In this document: positions 31,188 through 40,441 of the stretch, piece after piece
How the letters are laid out: each line of letters begins with the position of its first letter
Position numbering within the stretch: the first letter of the stretch is position 1
Assembly: GCF_011806405.1 (NCBI RefSeq)
Contig: NZ_JAATOW010000009.1
Span: 62,001 to 126,000 of the forward strand
DNA length: 64,000 bases
Source: Pseudooceanicola sp. HF7
GTDB taxonomy: Bacteria > Pseudomonadota > Alphaproteobacteria > Rhodobacterales > Rhodobacteraceae
Reading direction: 5' to 3'
Program-made: the position numbers and the translations under genes
Notes under the pieces: model-generated
Database searches by the model: none
The model's input: the letters and a program-made list of their open reading frames with translations, nothing else
What the model was told of the DNA's origin: nothing

Positions 31188-32672
31188 TCAGTACTCCTCG
31201 GCGCCCTGTTGCCAGGGTTTGACAAGGTTGCCGAAGCGCGTAAAGCGGCCTTCGAAGCTGAGCTCGACCGTGCCGATCGGGCCGTGGCGCTGCTTGCCGA
31301 TGATCACCTCTGCCTTGCCGTGCAGGCGCTCCATGCGCTGTTGCCAGGCGGCGATTTCATCCAGCTTGTCGTCGGAAGGTTTCTCACGTTCGACGTAATA
31401 TTCTTCCCGGAACACGAACATCACGACGTCCGCATCCTGTTCGATGGAGCCCGATTCCCGAAGGTCGGACAGCTGCGGACGCTTGTCTTCGCGGCTTTCG
31501 ACCGAACGCGACAGCTGGGACAGGGCGATGACCGGGATCTGCAGTTCCTTGGCGATGGCCTTCAGACCCATGGAGATCTCCGCGATCTCCTGCACCCGGT
31601 TGTCGGCGGTACCGCGGCAAAGCTGCAGGTAGTCGACGATCAGCACGTCCAGCCCATGGGTCCGCTTGAGCCGCCGTGCGCGGGCGGACAGCTGGGAAAT
31701 CGGCAGGGCGGGGGTGTCATCGATGAACAGCGGGCAGCTTTCCAGGTCGCGGGCGGCCTGGGCGAAGCGGCGGAATTCCTCTTCGGTCATGTCGCCCTTG
31801 CGGATCTGTTCCGAGGGCACTTCGGAGGCTTCCGACAGAATCCGCGAGGCCAGCTGTTCTGCCGACATCTCGAGCGAATAGAAGCCCACGACGCCGCCTT
31901 CGACCGCCCCGATGGAGCCATCGGGCAGCTGGCCGCGCTTGTAGGCCTTGGCGACGTTGAAGGCGATGTTGGTGGCCAGCGAGGTTTTCCCCATCGAGGG
32001 GCGCCCGGCCAGGATCAGCAAGTCCGACTTGTGCAGGCCGCCCAGCTTGCGGTCCATGTCCATAAGCCCAGTGGAGACTCCGGCCAGCCCGCCTTCGCGC
32101 ATGTAGGCGGCGTTGGCGGTCTGCACGGCTTCGGTCACGGCCTTCAGGAAAGAGACGAAGCCGCTGTCGGCCTGGCCCTGTTCGGACAGCTTGTAGAGCT
32201 TCTGTTCGGCCTCGACGATCTGTTCCTTGGGATCGCTGTCCACATCGACCTTCTTGGCGCGGGCAGAGATATCGCCCCCGAGGCGGATCAGCTCACGGCG
32301 CACGGCCAGGTCATAGATCATCTGCGCATAGTCGCGCACCGCGTAGGACGAGATCGCGGCACCGGCCAGCTTGGCCAGGTAGGACGGGCCGCCCAGTTCC
32401 TTCAGCCCTTCGTCTTCGGCCAGGAAGGCCTTGAGCGTGACGGGAGAGGCGAGGTTGTTCTTGGCGATCCGCGCCGCGGCGGTTTCGAAGATCCGGGCAT
32501 GGACGGGATCGTAGAAATGCTGGGCGCCGATGATGGCCGCGACCCGGTCATAAACATCGTTGTTGGTGAGGATCGCCCCCAGAAGCTGCTGCTCGGCCTC
32601 GACCGAATGGGGCATGTTGCCTTCCAGCTCGACATTGGTGCCGGTGGCGTTGAAGACGGAAGCGTCGTTCAT
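31188..32672 (-). CDS. dnaB: Replicative DNA helicase DnaB
   Basis: A 494-residue hexameric 5'-3' helicase of the replication fork. N-terminal DnaG-interacting domain (PHSVEAEQQLLGAIL), Walker A GRPSMGKTS, Walker B VLIVDYLQL and the DnaB4-type RESGSIEQDADVVMF. The ATG at 32672 is preceded by GGAGAGG; nine upstream residues in frame are not needed. A cluster of DnaA-box-like sites lies upstream. Confidence 0.96.
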   Translation of the reverse strand: MNDASVFNATGTNVELEGNMPHSVEAEQQLLGAILTNNDVYDRVAAIIGAQHFYDPVHARIFETAAARIAKNNLASPVTLKAFLAEDEGLKELGGPSYLAKLAGAAISSYAVRDYAQMIYDLAVRRELIRLGGDISARAKKVDVDSDPKEQIVEAEQKLYKLSEQGQADSGFVSFLKAVTEAVQTANAAYMREGGLAGVSTGLMDMDRKLGGLHKSDLLILAGRPSMGKTSLATNIAFNVAKAYKRGQLPDGSIGAVEGGVVGFYSLEMSAEQLASRILSEASEVPSEQIRKGDMTEEEFRRFAQAARDLESCPLFIDDTPALPISQLSARARRLKRTHGLDVLIVDYLQLCRGTADNRVQEIAEISMGLKAIAKELQIPVIALSQLSRSVESREDKRPQLSDLRESGSIEQDADVVMFVFREEYYVEREKPSDDKLDEIAAWQQRMERLHGKAEVIIGKQRHGPIGTVELSFEGRFTRFGNLVKPWQQGAEEY

Positions 32673-33181
32673 CTGGCCTCTCCTCGATGCGGGGCGCACC
32701 TGCGGGGATGTCCCGGAAAAGTCGCCCCGGCCCGCGGCATGATCCGCGGGTCATTGTTGCCTGTGCGGGGGGTGACCTGGTCCGGTCGCAACAGCTGCCC
32801 GTCGTTGCGCCTTCGCCGGTTCAGCGGCTGGCTGCTGCCCGCCGTGCTGCCCTGGTGACGTCTTCCGGAATCTGGATCGGTCGAAAACCCCCGTGAGCAA
32901 GCTTCTTACAGAACCCGGGCCCCCACAGGCAAATGGGATATCCTGTGGATAAGCTGTGCATAGGTTCGCCTTGACCATATGATGTGGCCAAAGGCCCCTT
33001 CGGGTCAAGATATGCGTGGGCGCCGGCGAAGATGTGCGCATTTGGCCTGTGGAAAAGCGCCTTTTTCTGACCCGTGCTCCGGGTCGGGCCGTGCCGGCGG
33101 GGACAGCGGGGGCCGATCCCCGCCCAAATGGCGCGGATCGGCGTCTGCCGGGGCGGGGCCCGGCCCGACTGAGTCGGCTTG
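32673..33181. other. Intergenic region, dnaB-pyrE
   Basis: 509 bases with no credible gene. It holds DnaA-box matches (separate entry), an inverted repeat CTTGACC/GGTCAAG around 32972-33009 enclosing GGCCAAAGGCC, and a small hairpin GACCCG-TGCTC-CGGGTC near 33069-33085. The dnaB promoter should be here on the minus strand; I cannot assign its hexamers. Confidence 0.55.
32944..33056. promoter_or_regulatory. Cluster of DnaA-box-like sites upstream of dnaB
   Basis: TGTGGATAA at 32944-32952 is the reverse complement of TTATCCACA, a perfect DnaA box. TGTGGAAAA at 33048-33056 (TTTTCCACA) also fits TTWTNCACA. TGTGCATAG at 32955-32963 has one mismatch. All three point the same way. They could make dnaB expression depend on DnaA, or mark a DnaA-titration or minor origin-like locus. 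Confidence 0.5.
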
Positions 33182-33859
33182 TCAGCCCTTGCGGGCCTCC
33201 TGCCAGGCGCGGGGCGACTTGAGGAAGGCCTCGACCTCGTCCAGCGTTTCCTTGGAGAAGGTGTCGCGTTCACGCGCCACGGCCAGCACGTCCCACCAGG
33301 TGCAGAGGTAGTGCAGGTCGATGCCATGGGCGCCCAGCGATTCCTCGACCCCATCGAAGATGCCGTAATAGAAGATCACCGCCGTGTGGCCGCATTCCGC
33401 GCCGGTTTCGCGGATCGCGTCCACGAAGGACAGCTTGGAGCCGCCATCGGTTGTCAGGTCCTCGACCAGCAGGACGCGCTGGCCCTCGGACATCGCGCCT
33501 TCGATGCGCGCGTTGCGGCCGTAGCCCTTGGGCTTCTTGCGCACGTAGGTCATGGGCAGCACCATGCGCTCTGCCACCATGGCGGCGAAGGGGATGCCGG
33601 CGGTCTCACCGCCCGCGACGTTGTCGAAGGCCTCGAGCCCGGCGTTGCGCATCACGGTGCAGGCCATGAAGTCCATCAGCGTGGAGCGGATGCGCGGGAA
33701 GGAGATCAGCTTGCGGCAGTCGATATAGGTGGGCGAGGGCAGGCCGGAGGCCAGGATGAAGGGCTCCTCTGCGTTGAAATGCACTGCCTGGATATCAAGC
33801 AGCATCGCGGCGCTGAGCCGGGCGATCTCTTCCTTGGTGGGATAGGAGCTGGGGATCAT
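33182..33859 (-). CDS. pyrE: Orotate phosphoribosyltransferase
   Basis: A 225-residue enzyme of pyrimidine synthesis joining orotate to PRPP. PRPP loop [14 protein letters not shown], and [17 protein letters not shown] is the PyrE flexible-loop region. Length is normal. It lies 110 bases below pyrC on the same strand, and the two are successive in the pathway apart from PyrD. Confidence 0.95.
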   Translation of the reverse strand: MIPSSYPTKEEIARLSAAMLLDIQAVHFNAEEPFILASGLPSPTYIDCRKLISFPRIRSTLMDFMACTVMRNAGLEAFDNVAGGETAGIPFAAMVAERMVLPMTYVRKKPKGYGRNARIEGAMSEGQRVLLVEDLTTDGGSKLSFVDAIRETGAECGHTAVIFYYGIFDGVEESLGAHGIDLHYLCTWWDVLAVARERDTFSKETLDEVEAFLKSPRAWQEARKG

Positions 33860-33969
33860 CGTTCGGTCCTCTTGCTGGCGTTCTCTTGGTCCGGGGGCCC
33901 GGTGGTGGCCCGGGATCGCGCGGGCGTGCGGCGATCCGGCGGGCCGGGGCTGTCCGGGTCTGAAATCTG

Positions 33970-35019
33970 TTAGTCCGCGCTGACCTCTGCGACATGCCAG
34001 GCGGGGGTGAAACCGGGATCGAAGACGGTGACGGGGCCATCGTCGCTTTCGATCTTGGCGGGGTAATCCGTGGTCGCGCGCTTCAGCGTCAGCTTGCCGG
34101 GGTTCACCGGCAGGCGGTAGAAGGCCGGCCCGTTGAGCGAGGCGAAGCCCTCAAGCTTGTCCAGCGCGCCTTCTTCTTCGAAGACATGGGCCAGGATCGC
34201 CATGGTGTTGGTGGCGGTGAAGCAGCCCGCGCAGCCGCAGCCGGTTTCCTTGGCCGCATCGACGTGGGGCGCGCTGTCCGTCCCCAGGAAGAAGCGCGGA
34301 TCGCCCGAGGTCGCGGCCTTGCGCAGGGCCTGCTGATGCGTGGCGCGTTTCGCCACCGGCAGGCAGTAGTAATGCGGCTTGATCCCGCCCACCAGGATGT
34401 GGTTGCGGTTGATGACCAGGTGATGCGTGGTGATCGTGGCCCCCAGGCCCGCCCCGGCCGAGCGCACGTAATCGGCTGCATCCGAGGTGGTGATATGTTC
34501 CATCACCACGCGCAGTTCGGGGATCTCGCGGCGCAGGGGATCAAGCACGGTTTCGATGAAGACGGCCTCTCGGTCGAAGATGTCGACCTCTGGCGTCGTG
34601 ACTTCTCCGTGGGTGCAAAGGGGCAGGCCGATCTGGGCCATGCGTTCCAGCACCGGGATCACCTTGCGGAAATCCGACACGCCGGAGGCGGAGTTGGTCG
34701 TCGCCCCGGCCGGGTAGAGCTTGACCGCCTTCACGAGGCCCGAGGCCGCGGCGGCGGCCACGTCATCGGGATCGGTGTCCTCCGTCAGGTAGAGGGTCAT
34801 CAGCGGTTCGAACTGCATGCCATCGGGCAGGGCGGCCATGATGCGGTCGCGGTAGGCGCCGGCCTGGGCCCCGGTCACCACGGGCGGCACCAGGTTGGGC
34901 ATCACGATGGCGCGGGCGAAATGGCGTGCGGTTTCGGGCAGAACGGCCTTCAGCATCGCGCCATCGCGCAGATGCAGATGCCAGTCGTCGGGGCGGCGGA
35001 TGGTGAGGCTGTCGGTCAT
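33970..35019 (-). CDS. pyrC: Dihydroorotase (class II, PyrC type)
   Basis: A 349-residue zinc amidohydrolase making dihydroorotate. N-terminal WHLHLRDG holds two metal His; [11 protein letters not shown] contains the carbamylated-Lys segment; GTDSAPH the catalytic Asp. Typical of the E. coli-like short type. It is divergent from xdhC, with 177 bases between. Confidence 0.95.
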   Translation of the reverse strand: MTDSLTIRRPDDWHLHLRDGAMLKAVLPETARHFARAIVMPNLVPPVVTGAQAGAYRDRIMAALPDGMQFEPLMTLYLTEDTDPDDVAAAAASGLVKAVKLYPAGATTNSASGVSDFRKVIPVLERMAQIGLPLCTHGEVTTPEVDIFDREAVFIETVLDPLRREIPELRVVMEHITTSDAADYVRSAGAGLGATITTHHLVINRNHILVGGIKPHYYCLPVAKRATHQQALRKAATSGDPRFFLGTDSAPHVDAAKETGCGCAGCFTATNTMAILAHVFEEEGALDKLEGFASLNGPAFYRLPVNPGKLTLKRATTDYPAKIESDDGPVTVFDPGFTPAWHVAEVSAD

Positions 35020-35196
35020 GGGGGTCGATTAGCGCAGCTTTGTGCAAAGCGCCAGTGGATTACGTGGGGGAAATGGGCGCTGACGTGTCGCCGGCGCGGC
35101 GTGTGGCGCGCGGGGCGGCGCGGGCGCATGGCTTGCAGCCGACGCGGGGATGGCAGAGACTTCGGCTTCGCCAAGGCGGAGATCAGGAGAGGGCCC

Positions 35197-36165
35197 ATGG
35201 ATCTGTTCGACGATATCCCGGAGCGGGCGCTTGCCTGGCATCGCGCCGGCGCGGGCGCGGTGCTTGCCACGGTGATGCAGACTTGGGGCAGTGCGCCGCG
35301 CCGGGTGGGCAGCCAGCTGGCCGTCAGCGGCGCAGGAGAGATGGCCGGCTCGGTCTCTGGCGGTTGCGTGGAGGGCGCGGTGGTGCTTGAGGCGCTTGAG
35401 GCGCTGGAGGACGGCAAGCCCAGGGTGCTGGAATACGGTGTCAGCGACGATGATGCCTTTGCCGTGGGACTGGCCTGCGGCGGCACCATCCGGGTGCTGG
35501 TTGAGCCCATCGGCGCGGCCATGCCCGAGCCGCTTCTGGAAGAGCTGGTCGCGGCGCGCGCCGCCCGCCGTCCGGTCGCCTATGTCGTCCCGCCCGAGGG
35601 CGGTGAACGGGAGCTGGTGTCGGAGGGATTCGAGGAGCGCTTCCGCATGGACCGCTCCGGCCTTGAAGAGGATGGGCAGACCTTTGTCTGCATCTTCAAC
35701 CCGCCGTTGCGGCTTTTCGTGGTGGGGGCCGTGCACATCGCGCAGGCGCTGGTGCCCATGGCACGGATCGCGGGCTTTGACCCGGTGGTGATCGACCCGC
35801 GCGACAGCTTTGCCACCAAGGAGCGCTTCCCGGACACCGCGCTGCACGCAGACTGGCCGGACGAGGTGCTGCCAAGGCTGGGCCTTGATTCCCGGGTGGC
35901 GCTGGTCCTGCTGACCCATGATCCCAAGATCGACGACCCGGCGCTTGAGTTGGCGCTGGAGTCCGAATGTTTCTACATCGGCGCGCTCGGCTCCAGCCGG
36001 ACCCATGCCAAGCGGTTGACGCGGCTGGGCGAAGGCGGGGCGACGCCCGATCAGCTCGCGCGTATTCACGGGCCGGTGGGGCTGGATATCGGCGCGGCAG
36101 GGCCTGCGGAGATCGCCGTGTCGATCCTGGCGGAAATGGTGCGGGTGCTGAGGAAAGGCGCATGA
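35197..36165 (+). CDS. xdhC: XdhC/CoxI family protein (molybdenum-cofactor insertion)
   Basis: A 322-residue protein. The XdhC signature GSVSGGCVEG is near residue 50, ACGGTIRVLVEP near 93 and a C-terminal Rossmann-type region (LFVVGAVHIAQALVPMARIAGF) that ends GPVGLDIGA. Members bind and sulfurate Moco before insertion into molybdenum hydroxylases. ATG follows AGGAGAGG. It overlaps the next gene by four bases. Confidence 0.9.
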   Translation: MDLFDDIPERALAWHRAGAGAVLATVMQTWGSAPRRVGSQLAVSGAGEMAGSVSGGCVEGAVVLEALEALEDGKPRVLEYGVSDDDAFAVGLACGGTIRVLVEPIGAAMPEPLLEELVAARAARRPVAYVVPPEGGERELVSEGFEERFRMDRSGLEEDGQTFVCIFNPPLRLFVVGAVHIAQALVPMARIAGFDPVVIDPRDSFATKERFPDTALHADWPDEVLPRLGLDSRVALVLLTHDPKIDDPALELALESECFYIGALGSSRTHAKRLTRLGEGGATPDQLARIHGPVGLDIGAAGPAEIAVSILAEMVRVLRKGA

Positions 36166-37157
36166 GGTTCGGCCCCGTGCCGCTGGCGCAGGCCGAGGGC
36201 GCGCTGCTGGCCCATTCCATGCGCCTGCCCGAGGGGCGCTTGCGCAAGGGCGCGTTGCTGGGCGCGGCAGAGCTGCACGCTCTGGCGGCGGCGGGGGTCG
36301 AAGAGGTCATCGTGGCGCGGCTGGATCCCGGCGACGTTGCAGAGGATGCCGCGGCCGAAACCCTGGCGCGCGCGCTGGTGGCGGACCGGGGCGGGCTGCG
36401 GCTGGGGCGCGCGGGCACCGGCCGGGTGAACATCTACGCAGACGGCCCGGGGCTGGCGCAGGTCGACGCGCGAAAGGTCCGCGCGCTCAACGCGGTGGAG
36501 CCGATGATCACCCTGGCCACCGTGCCCGAATGGCAGCGCGTGGCAGAGCGGACCATGGTCGCCACGGTCAAGATCATCTCTTACGCGGTGCCGGGTGCGG
36601 CGCTGGAGGCCGCCTGTGCGGCCGGCGCCGGCGCGCTCTGCCTGCGCCCCATGCAGCACCGGCGCGTCGGGTTAATTCTGACGCGGATCGACGGGCAGGC
36701 CAATCCGGAGGCGGGCCGAGACGCGGTGGAGCTGCGGGTCACGCGGCTGGGCGGCAGGCTGGTGCATGCGGAGACCGTTGCCCATGAGGGCGCGGCGCTG
36801 GCGGCCGCGCTGCGCCGCGCGGCAGATGTCTGCGACGCGGTGCTGATCCTGACCGGCTCTGCCACCTCGGATCCGCAGGACGTGGCGCCGGGGGCCTTGC
36901 GCGCAGCGGGGGGGCAGGTCACGCGCTTCGGGATGCCGGTGGATCCGGGGAACCTGCTGTTCTTCGGCGCGCTTGGGGATCTGCCGGTGATCGGCTTGCC
37001 GGGCTGTGCCCGGGCGCCGGCGCTGAACGGCGCCGACTGGGTGCTGGAACGCATGCTCTGCGGGCAGGCGCTGGAGGCGGAGGATATCGCCGCCATGGGG
37101 GTCGGTGGTCTTCTGAAGGAAATACCGACACGTCCGCAGCCGAGGGATCCGAAATGA
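36162..37157 (+). CDS. Molybdopterin-binding (MoCF/MoeA-like) protein
   Basis: A 331-residue protein with a MoCF_biosynth-type fold in its second half ([55 protein letters not shown]). The N-terminal 130 residues fit the family's extension. It resembles proteins found next to xdhC/cox genes and presumably handles Moco for a molybdenum hydroxylase. It is translationally coupled to xdhC. Confidence 0.83.
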   Translation: MRFGPVPLAQAEGALLAHSMRLPEGRLRKGALLGAAELHALAAAGVEEVIVARLDPGDVAEDAAAETLARALVADRGGLRLGRAGTGRVNIYADGPGLAQVDARKVRALNAVEPMITLATVPEWQRVAERTMVATVKIISYAVPGAALEAACAAGAGALCLRPMQHRRVGLILTRIDGQANPEAGRDAVELRVTRLGGRLVHAETVAHEGAALAAALRRAADVCDAVLILTGSATSDPQDVAPGALRAAGGQVTRFGMPVDPGNLLFFGALGDLPVIGLPGCARAPALNGADWVLERMLCGQALEAEDIAAMGVGGLLKEIPTRPQPRDPK

Positions 37158-37266
37158 GGGCTTGCCTCTTTTCTCTGCCGGATTGCCATGGTTTAGTCCG
37201 TCAAGGATAGCCGGAACACGGCACCCGATACGGGTTTCAAAACGGGCCGCAACACAGGGGAACGCC

Positions 37267-37731
37267 ATGCCGAGCATCAAGCTGACGGTGAACGGAAAAG
37301 CCGCTTCGGGAGAGGTGGAGGGGCGCACGCTGCTGGTGGATTTCCTGCGCGAGACGCTGGGGCTGACCGGCACCCACGTGGGCTGCGATACCAGCCAATG
37401 CGGCGCCTGCACGGTGCATGTGAACGGGGTGCAAGTGAAGAGCTGCACCATGTTCGCGCTGGAGGCCGAGGGCGCCGATGTCACCACGATCGAGGGCATG
37501 GCAGCCGAGGATGGCTCCCTGTCCGTGCTGCAGCAGGCGTTCCAGGATCACCATGGCCTGCAATGCGGGTTCTGCACGCCCGGTATGGTCATGTCGCTGG
37601 ATGCCCTGCTGAAGGAGAACCCGAAGCCGTCGGAGACGGAGATCCGGGACCACTTGCAGGGCAATATCTGCCGCTGCACGGGCTACCACAATATCGTCAA
37701 GGCGGCGCTGGCGGCTTCCGGTCAGCTTTGA
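37267..37731 (+). CDS. Molybdenum hydroxylase small subunit, 2Fe-2S (CoxS type)
   Basis: A 154-residue iron-sulfur subunit. N-terminal plant-type 2Fe-2S cluster [16 protein letters not shown] and a C-terminal four-helix cluster domain [11 protein letters not shown] ... [13 protein letters not shown], both complete. It carries electrons from a Moco catalytic subunit. No large (CoxL) or FAD (CoxM) gene follows; the next gene is convergent. I start at ATG 37267, giving [10 protein letters not shown], the usual N terminus. Confidence 0.93.
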   Translation: MPSIKLTVNGKAASGEVEGRTLLVDFLRETLGLTGTHVGCDTSQCGACTVHVNGVQVKSCTMFALEAEGADVTTIEGMAAEDGSLSVLQQAFQDHHGLQCGFCTPGMVMSLDALLKENPKPSETEIRDHLQGNICRCTGYHNIVKAALAASGQL

Positions 37732-37760
37732 AGCCGGTCAGCTCTTGAATTGGCTTGCGG

Positions 37761-37812
37761 GGAGCCCGGTGGCTGATCGGGCCTCCGGCGGGAGTTTTTT
37801 GGCAAGAAGAAG
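37761..37812 (+). repeat. Composite hairpin repeat, copy B
   Basis: A bulged hairpin GGAG-CCCG / CGGGCCTCC (37761-37786) followed by GGAGTTTTTTGGCAAGAAGAA (37791-37811). The core matches copies at 19318 and 56142 but here only one clear hairpin precedes it. It lies between the convergent coxS and VOC genes. Confidence 0.72.
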
Positions 37813-37896
37813 GTTGGGGTGCGGTGCCATTGCCGTGGCGCGCGTGCCTTGCGGCCTGCCTGACGGGGTGTTCCTGGGCAGTGGGGCGGCGGGGGC

Positions 37897-38289
37897 TCAG
37901 GCGGTTTCGTAGAGTTCCAGGGGCAGGTCGTCGGGATCCGGGAAGAAGGTGAAGCGGGCGCCGGTGTAGGGATCCCGGCGGATCGGTTCGACCGCGACAT
38001 CCTGGGCGGTGAGGCGGGCCACGGCCTTGTCGAGATCACGCACGGCGAAAGCCAGGTGGCGCAGGCCGTGGGCCTCTGGCCGCGAGGGGCGCGGCGGGGT
38101 GTCGGGGAAGGAGAAGAGCTCTATCCGGCTGCCATCGGGCAGGGCGAGGTCCAGCTTCCAGGAGCGGCGTTCTTCCCGGAAGTTTTCCATCAGGATGTCG
38201 AGGCCCAGGACGCGGGTGTAGAAATCCCGGGACCGCGGGTAATCCGAGGCGATGATCGCGGCGTGGTGGAGGCCGTTGAGGAAGGTCAT
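37897..38289 (-). CDS. VOC (glyoxalase/bleomycin-resistance) family protein
   Basis: A 130-residue single-domain VOC protein. LHHAAIIASDYPRSRDFYTRVLGL at the N terminus and LRHLAFAVRDLDKAVARL plus DPDDLPLELYE give the two beta-alpha-beta halves, with metal-type His and Glu positions. It resembles the GloA2/YaeR group. Substrate unknown. It is separated from infC by a terminator. Confidence 0.86.
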   Translation of the reverse strand: MTFLNGLHHAAIIASDYPRSRDFYTRVLGLDILMENFREERRSWKLDLALPDGSRIELFSFPDTPPRPSRPEAHGLRHLAFAVRDLDKAVARLTAQDVAVEPIRRDPYTGARFTFFPDPDDLPLELYETA

Positions 38290-38380
38290 GGGCGCGGGGC
38301 TTTCGTCGACTGCGGCGAGGGCAGTCTGGCGGGGGACTGCCTTTGGGTAAAGGGACGGGCCTGCGCGCGTCGAGGGGGCG

Positions 38381-38414
38381 CAAAAGAAAACGCCCTCCGC
38401 AAGGGGAGGGCGTT
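38381..38414 (-). terminator. Rho-independent terminator of infC
   Basis: AACGCCCTCC / GGAGGGCGTT is a ten-pair stem at 38389-38414 with a six-base loop. On the minus strand it continues TTTTCTTTTG. It lies 23 bases below the infC stop and separates it from the VOC gene, so infC is not followed by rpmI-rplT as in many bacteria. Confidence 0.9.
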
Positions 38415-38437
38415 CAAACTGGCGTCGGGATGGGAGA

Positions 38438-38983
38438 TCAGCGCGGCAGCGGGCCGATCATCATGACCATCTGGCGGCCTTCCATCTTCGGCATATTCTC
38501 GACCTTGCCGATTTCCTTGACGTCTTCGGCCACGCGTTCGAGCAGCTCACGACCAAGGTTCTGGTGCGCCATTTCCCGGCCACGGAAGCGCAGGGTGACT
38601 TTGACCTTGTCGCCCGCTTCGAGGAACTTCACCACGTTGCGCATCTTGACTTCGTAGTCGTGCACATCGGTGTTGGGACGGAATTTGACTTCCTTGACCT
38701 CGATGATCTTCTGCTTCTTGCGCGCTTCGGATTCACGCTTCTGCTGTTCGTACTTGAACTTGCCGAAATCCATGATCTTGCAGACCGGCGGGGCGGCATT
38801 TGGCGAAATCTCGACCAGGTCCAGCCCGGCCTCTTCAGCAAGGGCCATTGCACGTGCGGGCGTCACGACGCCGACATTTTCACCTTCCGCGCCGATCAGG
38901 CGGACTTCGGGGCAGCGGATTCGGTCGTTTACGCGAGGGCCGGTGTCACGGGTCGGCGGCGCGTTGTGGGGTCTGCGGGCTAT
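38438..38983 (-). CDS. infC: Translation initiation factor IF-3, ATA start codon
   Basis: A 181-residue IF-3. From ATA the frame reads [19 protein letters not shown] then [18 protein letters not shown], the complete N-terminal domain, followed by linker, [14 protein letters not shown] and QMVMMIGP of the C domain. No ATG, GTG or TTG upstream of the N-domain core is in frame; ATA at 38983-38981 is six bases after AAAGGAAG. IF-3 genes typically start at rare codons (AUU in E. coli), which IF-3 itself discriminates against, giving negative autoregulation. A GTG at 38866 would remove the RNA-binding N domain. Confidence 0.93.
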   Translation of the reverse strand: MARRPHNAPPTRDTGPRVNDRIRCPEVRLIGAEGENVGVVTPARAMALAEEAGLDLVEISPNAAPPVCKIMDFGKFKYEQQKRESEARKKQKIIEVKEVKFRPNTDVHDYEVKMRNVVKFLEAGDKVKVTLRFRGREMAHQNLGRELLERVAEDVKEIGKVENMPKMEGRQMVMMIGPLPR

Positions 38984-39095
38984 GGTTTTCTTCCTTTAAT
39001 CGTTATCGAATTTGAGCCGGGAAAATAGACCCGGCACCTTTGCTTTTCAAGCGCCAAAACACCTGATAGGCCCCTTGGCAAGGGTAAAACGAAAA

Positions 39096-39124
39096 AGGGG
39101 CGGCACGGGTTCCGTGCCACCCCT
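39096..39124 (-). terminator. Rho-independent terminator of fpr
   Basis: GGGGCGGCACGG-GTT-CCGTGCCACCCC is a twelve-position stem with one mismatch. On the minus strand it is followed by TTTTTCGTTTTAC. It lies 21 bases below the fpr stop, upstream of the infC promoter region. Confidence 0.88.
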
Positions 39125-39144
39125 TCGCTTTATCTGCGCGCGGA

Positions 39145-39993
39145 TCAGTCCACGAAGGCCTTTTCCACCACGTATTGCTTGGGAGCGGAATTGGCGCCTT
39201 CTTCCAGGCCGTAGCCTTCGAGAAGCTCCTTGATGTCGATGTTGAAGGCCAGGTTGCCGCAGACCATGGCGCGATCGGTGTCCGGGTTGATCGGCTCGAT
39301 CCCGAGGTCCTTGAACACTTTTCCCGAGCGCATGAGGTCCGTGATCCGGCCCATCTTGGGGCTCTCTTCGCGGGTCGTCGTGGGGTAGTAGCGGATCTTC
39401 TTGTGGAAGTCCGGGCCCATCAGTTCTGCCAGCATCTCATCCTTGCGGATGCTTTCGATCAGCTCCGCGCCATAGGTCAGCTCGCCCACGGTGCGGCAGG
39501 TGTGGGTGATCACGACCTCGTCGTAATCTTCATAGGTCTGGGGTTCGCGCAGCAGGCTGGCGAAGGGCGCAAAGCCCGTGCCGGTGGCGAAGAACCACAG
39601 GCGCTTACCGGGCAGCAGCGCGTCATGGACCAGCGTGCCCACGGGCTTGGGACGCAGGATGATCTCATCCCCGACCTTGATGTTCTGCAGCTTGGAGGTC
39701 AGCGGACCGTCCTGCACCTTGATCGAGTAGAACTCCAGCTCCTCGTCCCAGGAGGGGGAGGCGATGGAATAGGCGCGCAGGATCGGCTTTGCCTTGCCGG
39801 TCTTTTCATTCACGTCGCCCATCAGGCCGATCATGACAAATTCACCCGAGCGGAAGCGCAGGGAGGCAGGCCGCGTCACGCGGAAGGAAAACAGCTTGTC
39901 CGTCCAGTGCTTTACGAACGTAACAGTCTGGGCGTCCGGCAGTGTAGGCGCCTTGGGCGCGGGAGCTTCTTGGTTCACGGCTGTATCTGTCAT
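39145..39993 (-). CDS. fpr: Ferredoxin--NADP(+) reductase
   Basis: A 282-residue FAD enzyme transferring electrons between NADPH and ferredoxin/flavodoxin. RAYSIASPSWDE is the FAD-binding RxYS motif; FFATGTGFAPFAS is the NADP pyrophosphate loop; the C terminus EKAFVD is normal. It lies 61 bases below DUF934 at the end of the cys block and may provide reducing power for sulfite reduction, or may have its own promoter. Confidence 0.93.
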   Translation of the reverse strand: MTDTAVNQEAPAPKAPTLPDAQTVTFVKHWTDKLFSFRVTRPASLRFRSGEFVMIGLMGDVNEKTGKAKPILRAYSIASPSWDEELEFYSIKVQDGPLTSKLQNIKVGDEIILRPKPVGTLVHDALLPGKRLWFFATGTGFAPFASLLREPQTYEDYDEVVITHTCRTVGELTYGAELIESIRKDEMLAELMGPDFHKKIRYYPTTTREESPKMGRITDLMRSGKVFKDLGIEPINPDTDRAMVCGNLAFNIDIKELLEGYGLEEGANSAPKQYVVEKAFVD

Positions 39994-40054
39994 TTGTACA
40001 CAAAGGATTTCTTACAATCCCATCCCTAGCTGGTTTTTGACCATTTGGAAAGTT

Positions 40055-40441
40055 TCACGCACGCTTCAGACGGTTTTGATAGCTGTGTGCCTGCCAATCT
40101 GCCCGAAATTTCCACTGTTCTTCCGGTTGGCGGGCGGCGAGCTCTTCGCTGATCTCCACTTCGTCGAAGCCACAGCGCCGCGCCATGGCATATTGATCCG
40201 CGATCACGTGGCCCGAGGCGCGCAGCTTCCCGGCATAGCCATGGTCGCGCAGCACGCGGGCGATGGTGAAGCCGCGCCCATCGGCAAAGCTGGGGAATTC
40301 GACCCTTACCAGCGCGGGCAGGCTGGCCACGTCCAGGCCGTGGGGATCTGTGTCAGAGGGCAGGGCCAGCATCTCTGCCTCGGGCAGGTCGGCGGCCCAA
40401 TCGGTTTCGGCAAAGCCCTGGTCTGTAACGATAACACTCAT
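40055..40441 (-). CDS. DUF934 family protein (sulfate-assimilation associated)
   Basis: A 128-residue protein with FPSFADGRGFTIARVLRD and GKLRASGHVIADQYAMARRCGFD, the DUF934 signature, a family that recurs next to cysH and sulfite reductase genes. It is probably an oxidoreductase accessory factor (inferred). It starts inside the cysH stop (four-base overlap), so it is translationally coupled. Confidence 0.9.
   Translation of the reverse strand: MSVIVTDQGFAETDWAADLPEAEMLALPSDTDPHGLDVASLPALVRVEFPSFADGRGFTIARVLRDHGYAGKLRASGHVIADQYAMARRCGFDEVEISEELAARQPEEQWKFRADWQAHSYQNRLKRA

Noticed and set aside
33994-35196. N-terminal extension of the xdhC frame over pyrC
   Set aside because: The first 400 codons are antisense to pyrC; the XdhC signature starts after the ATG at 35197.
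38438-38866. infC starting at GTG 38866
   Set aside because: It would remove the N-terminal domain that is clearly encoded upstream in the same frame.
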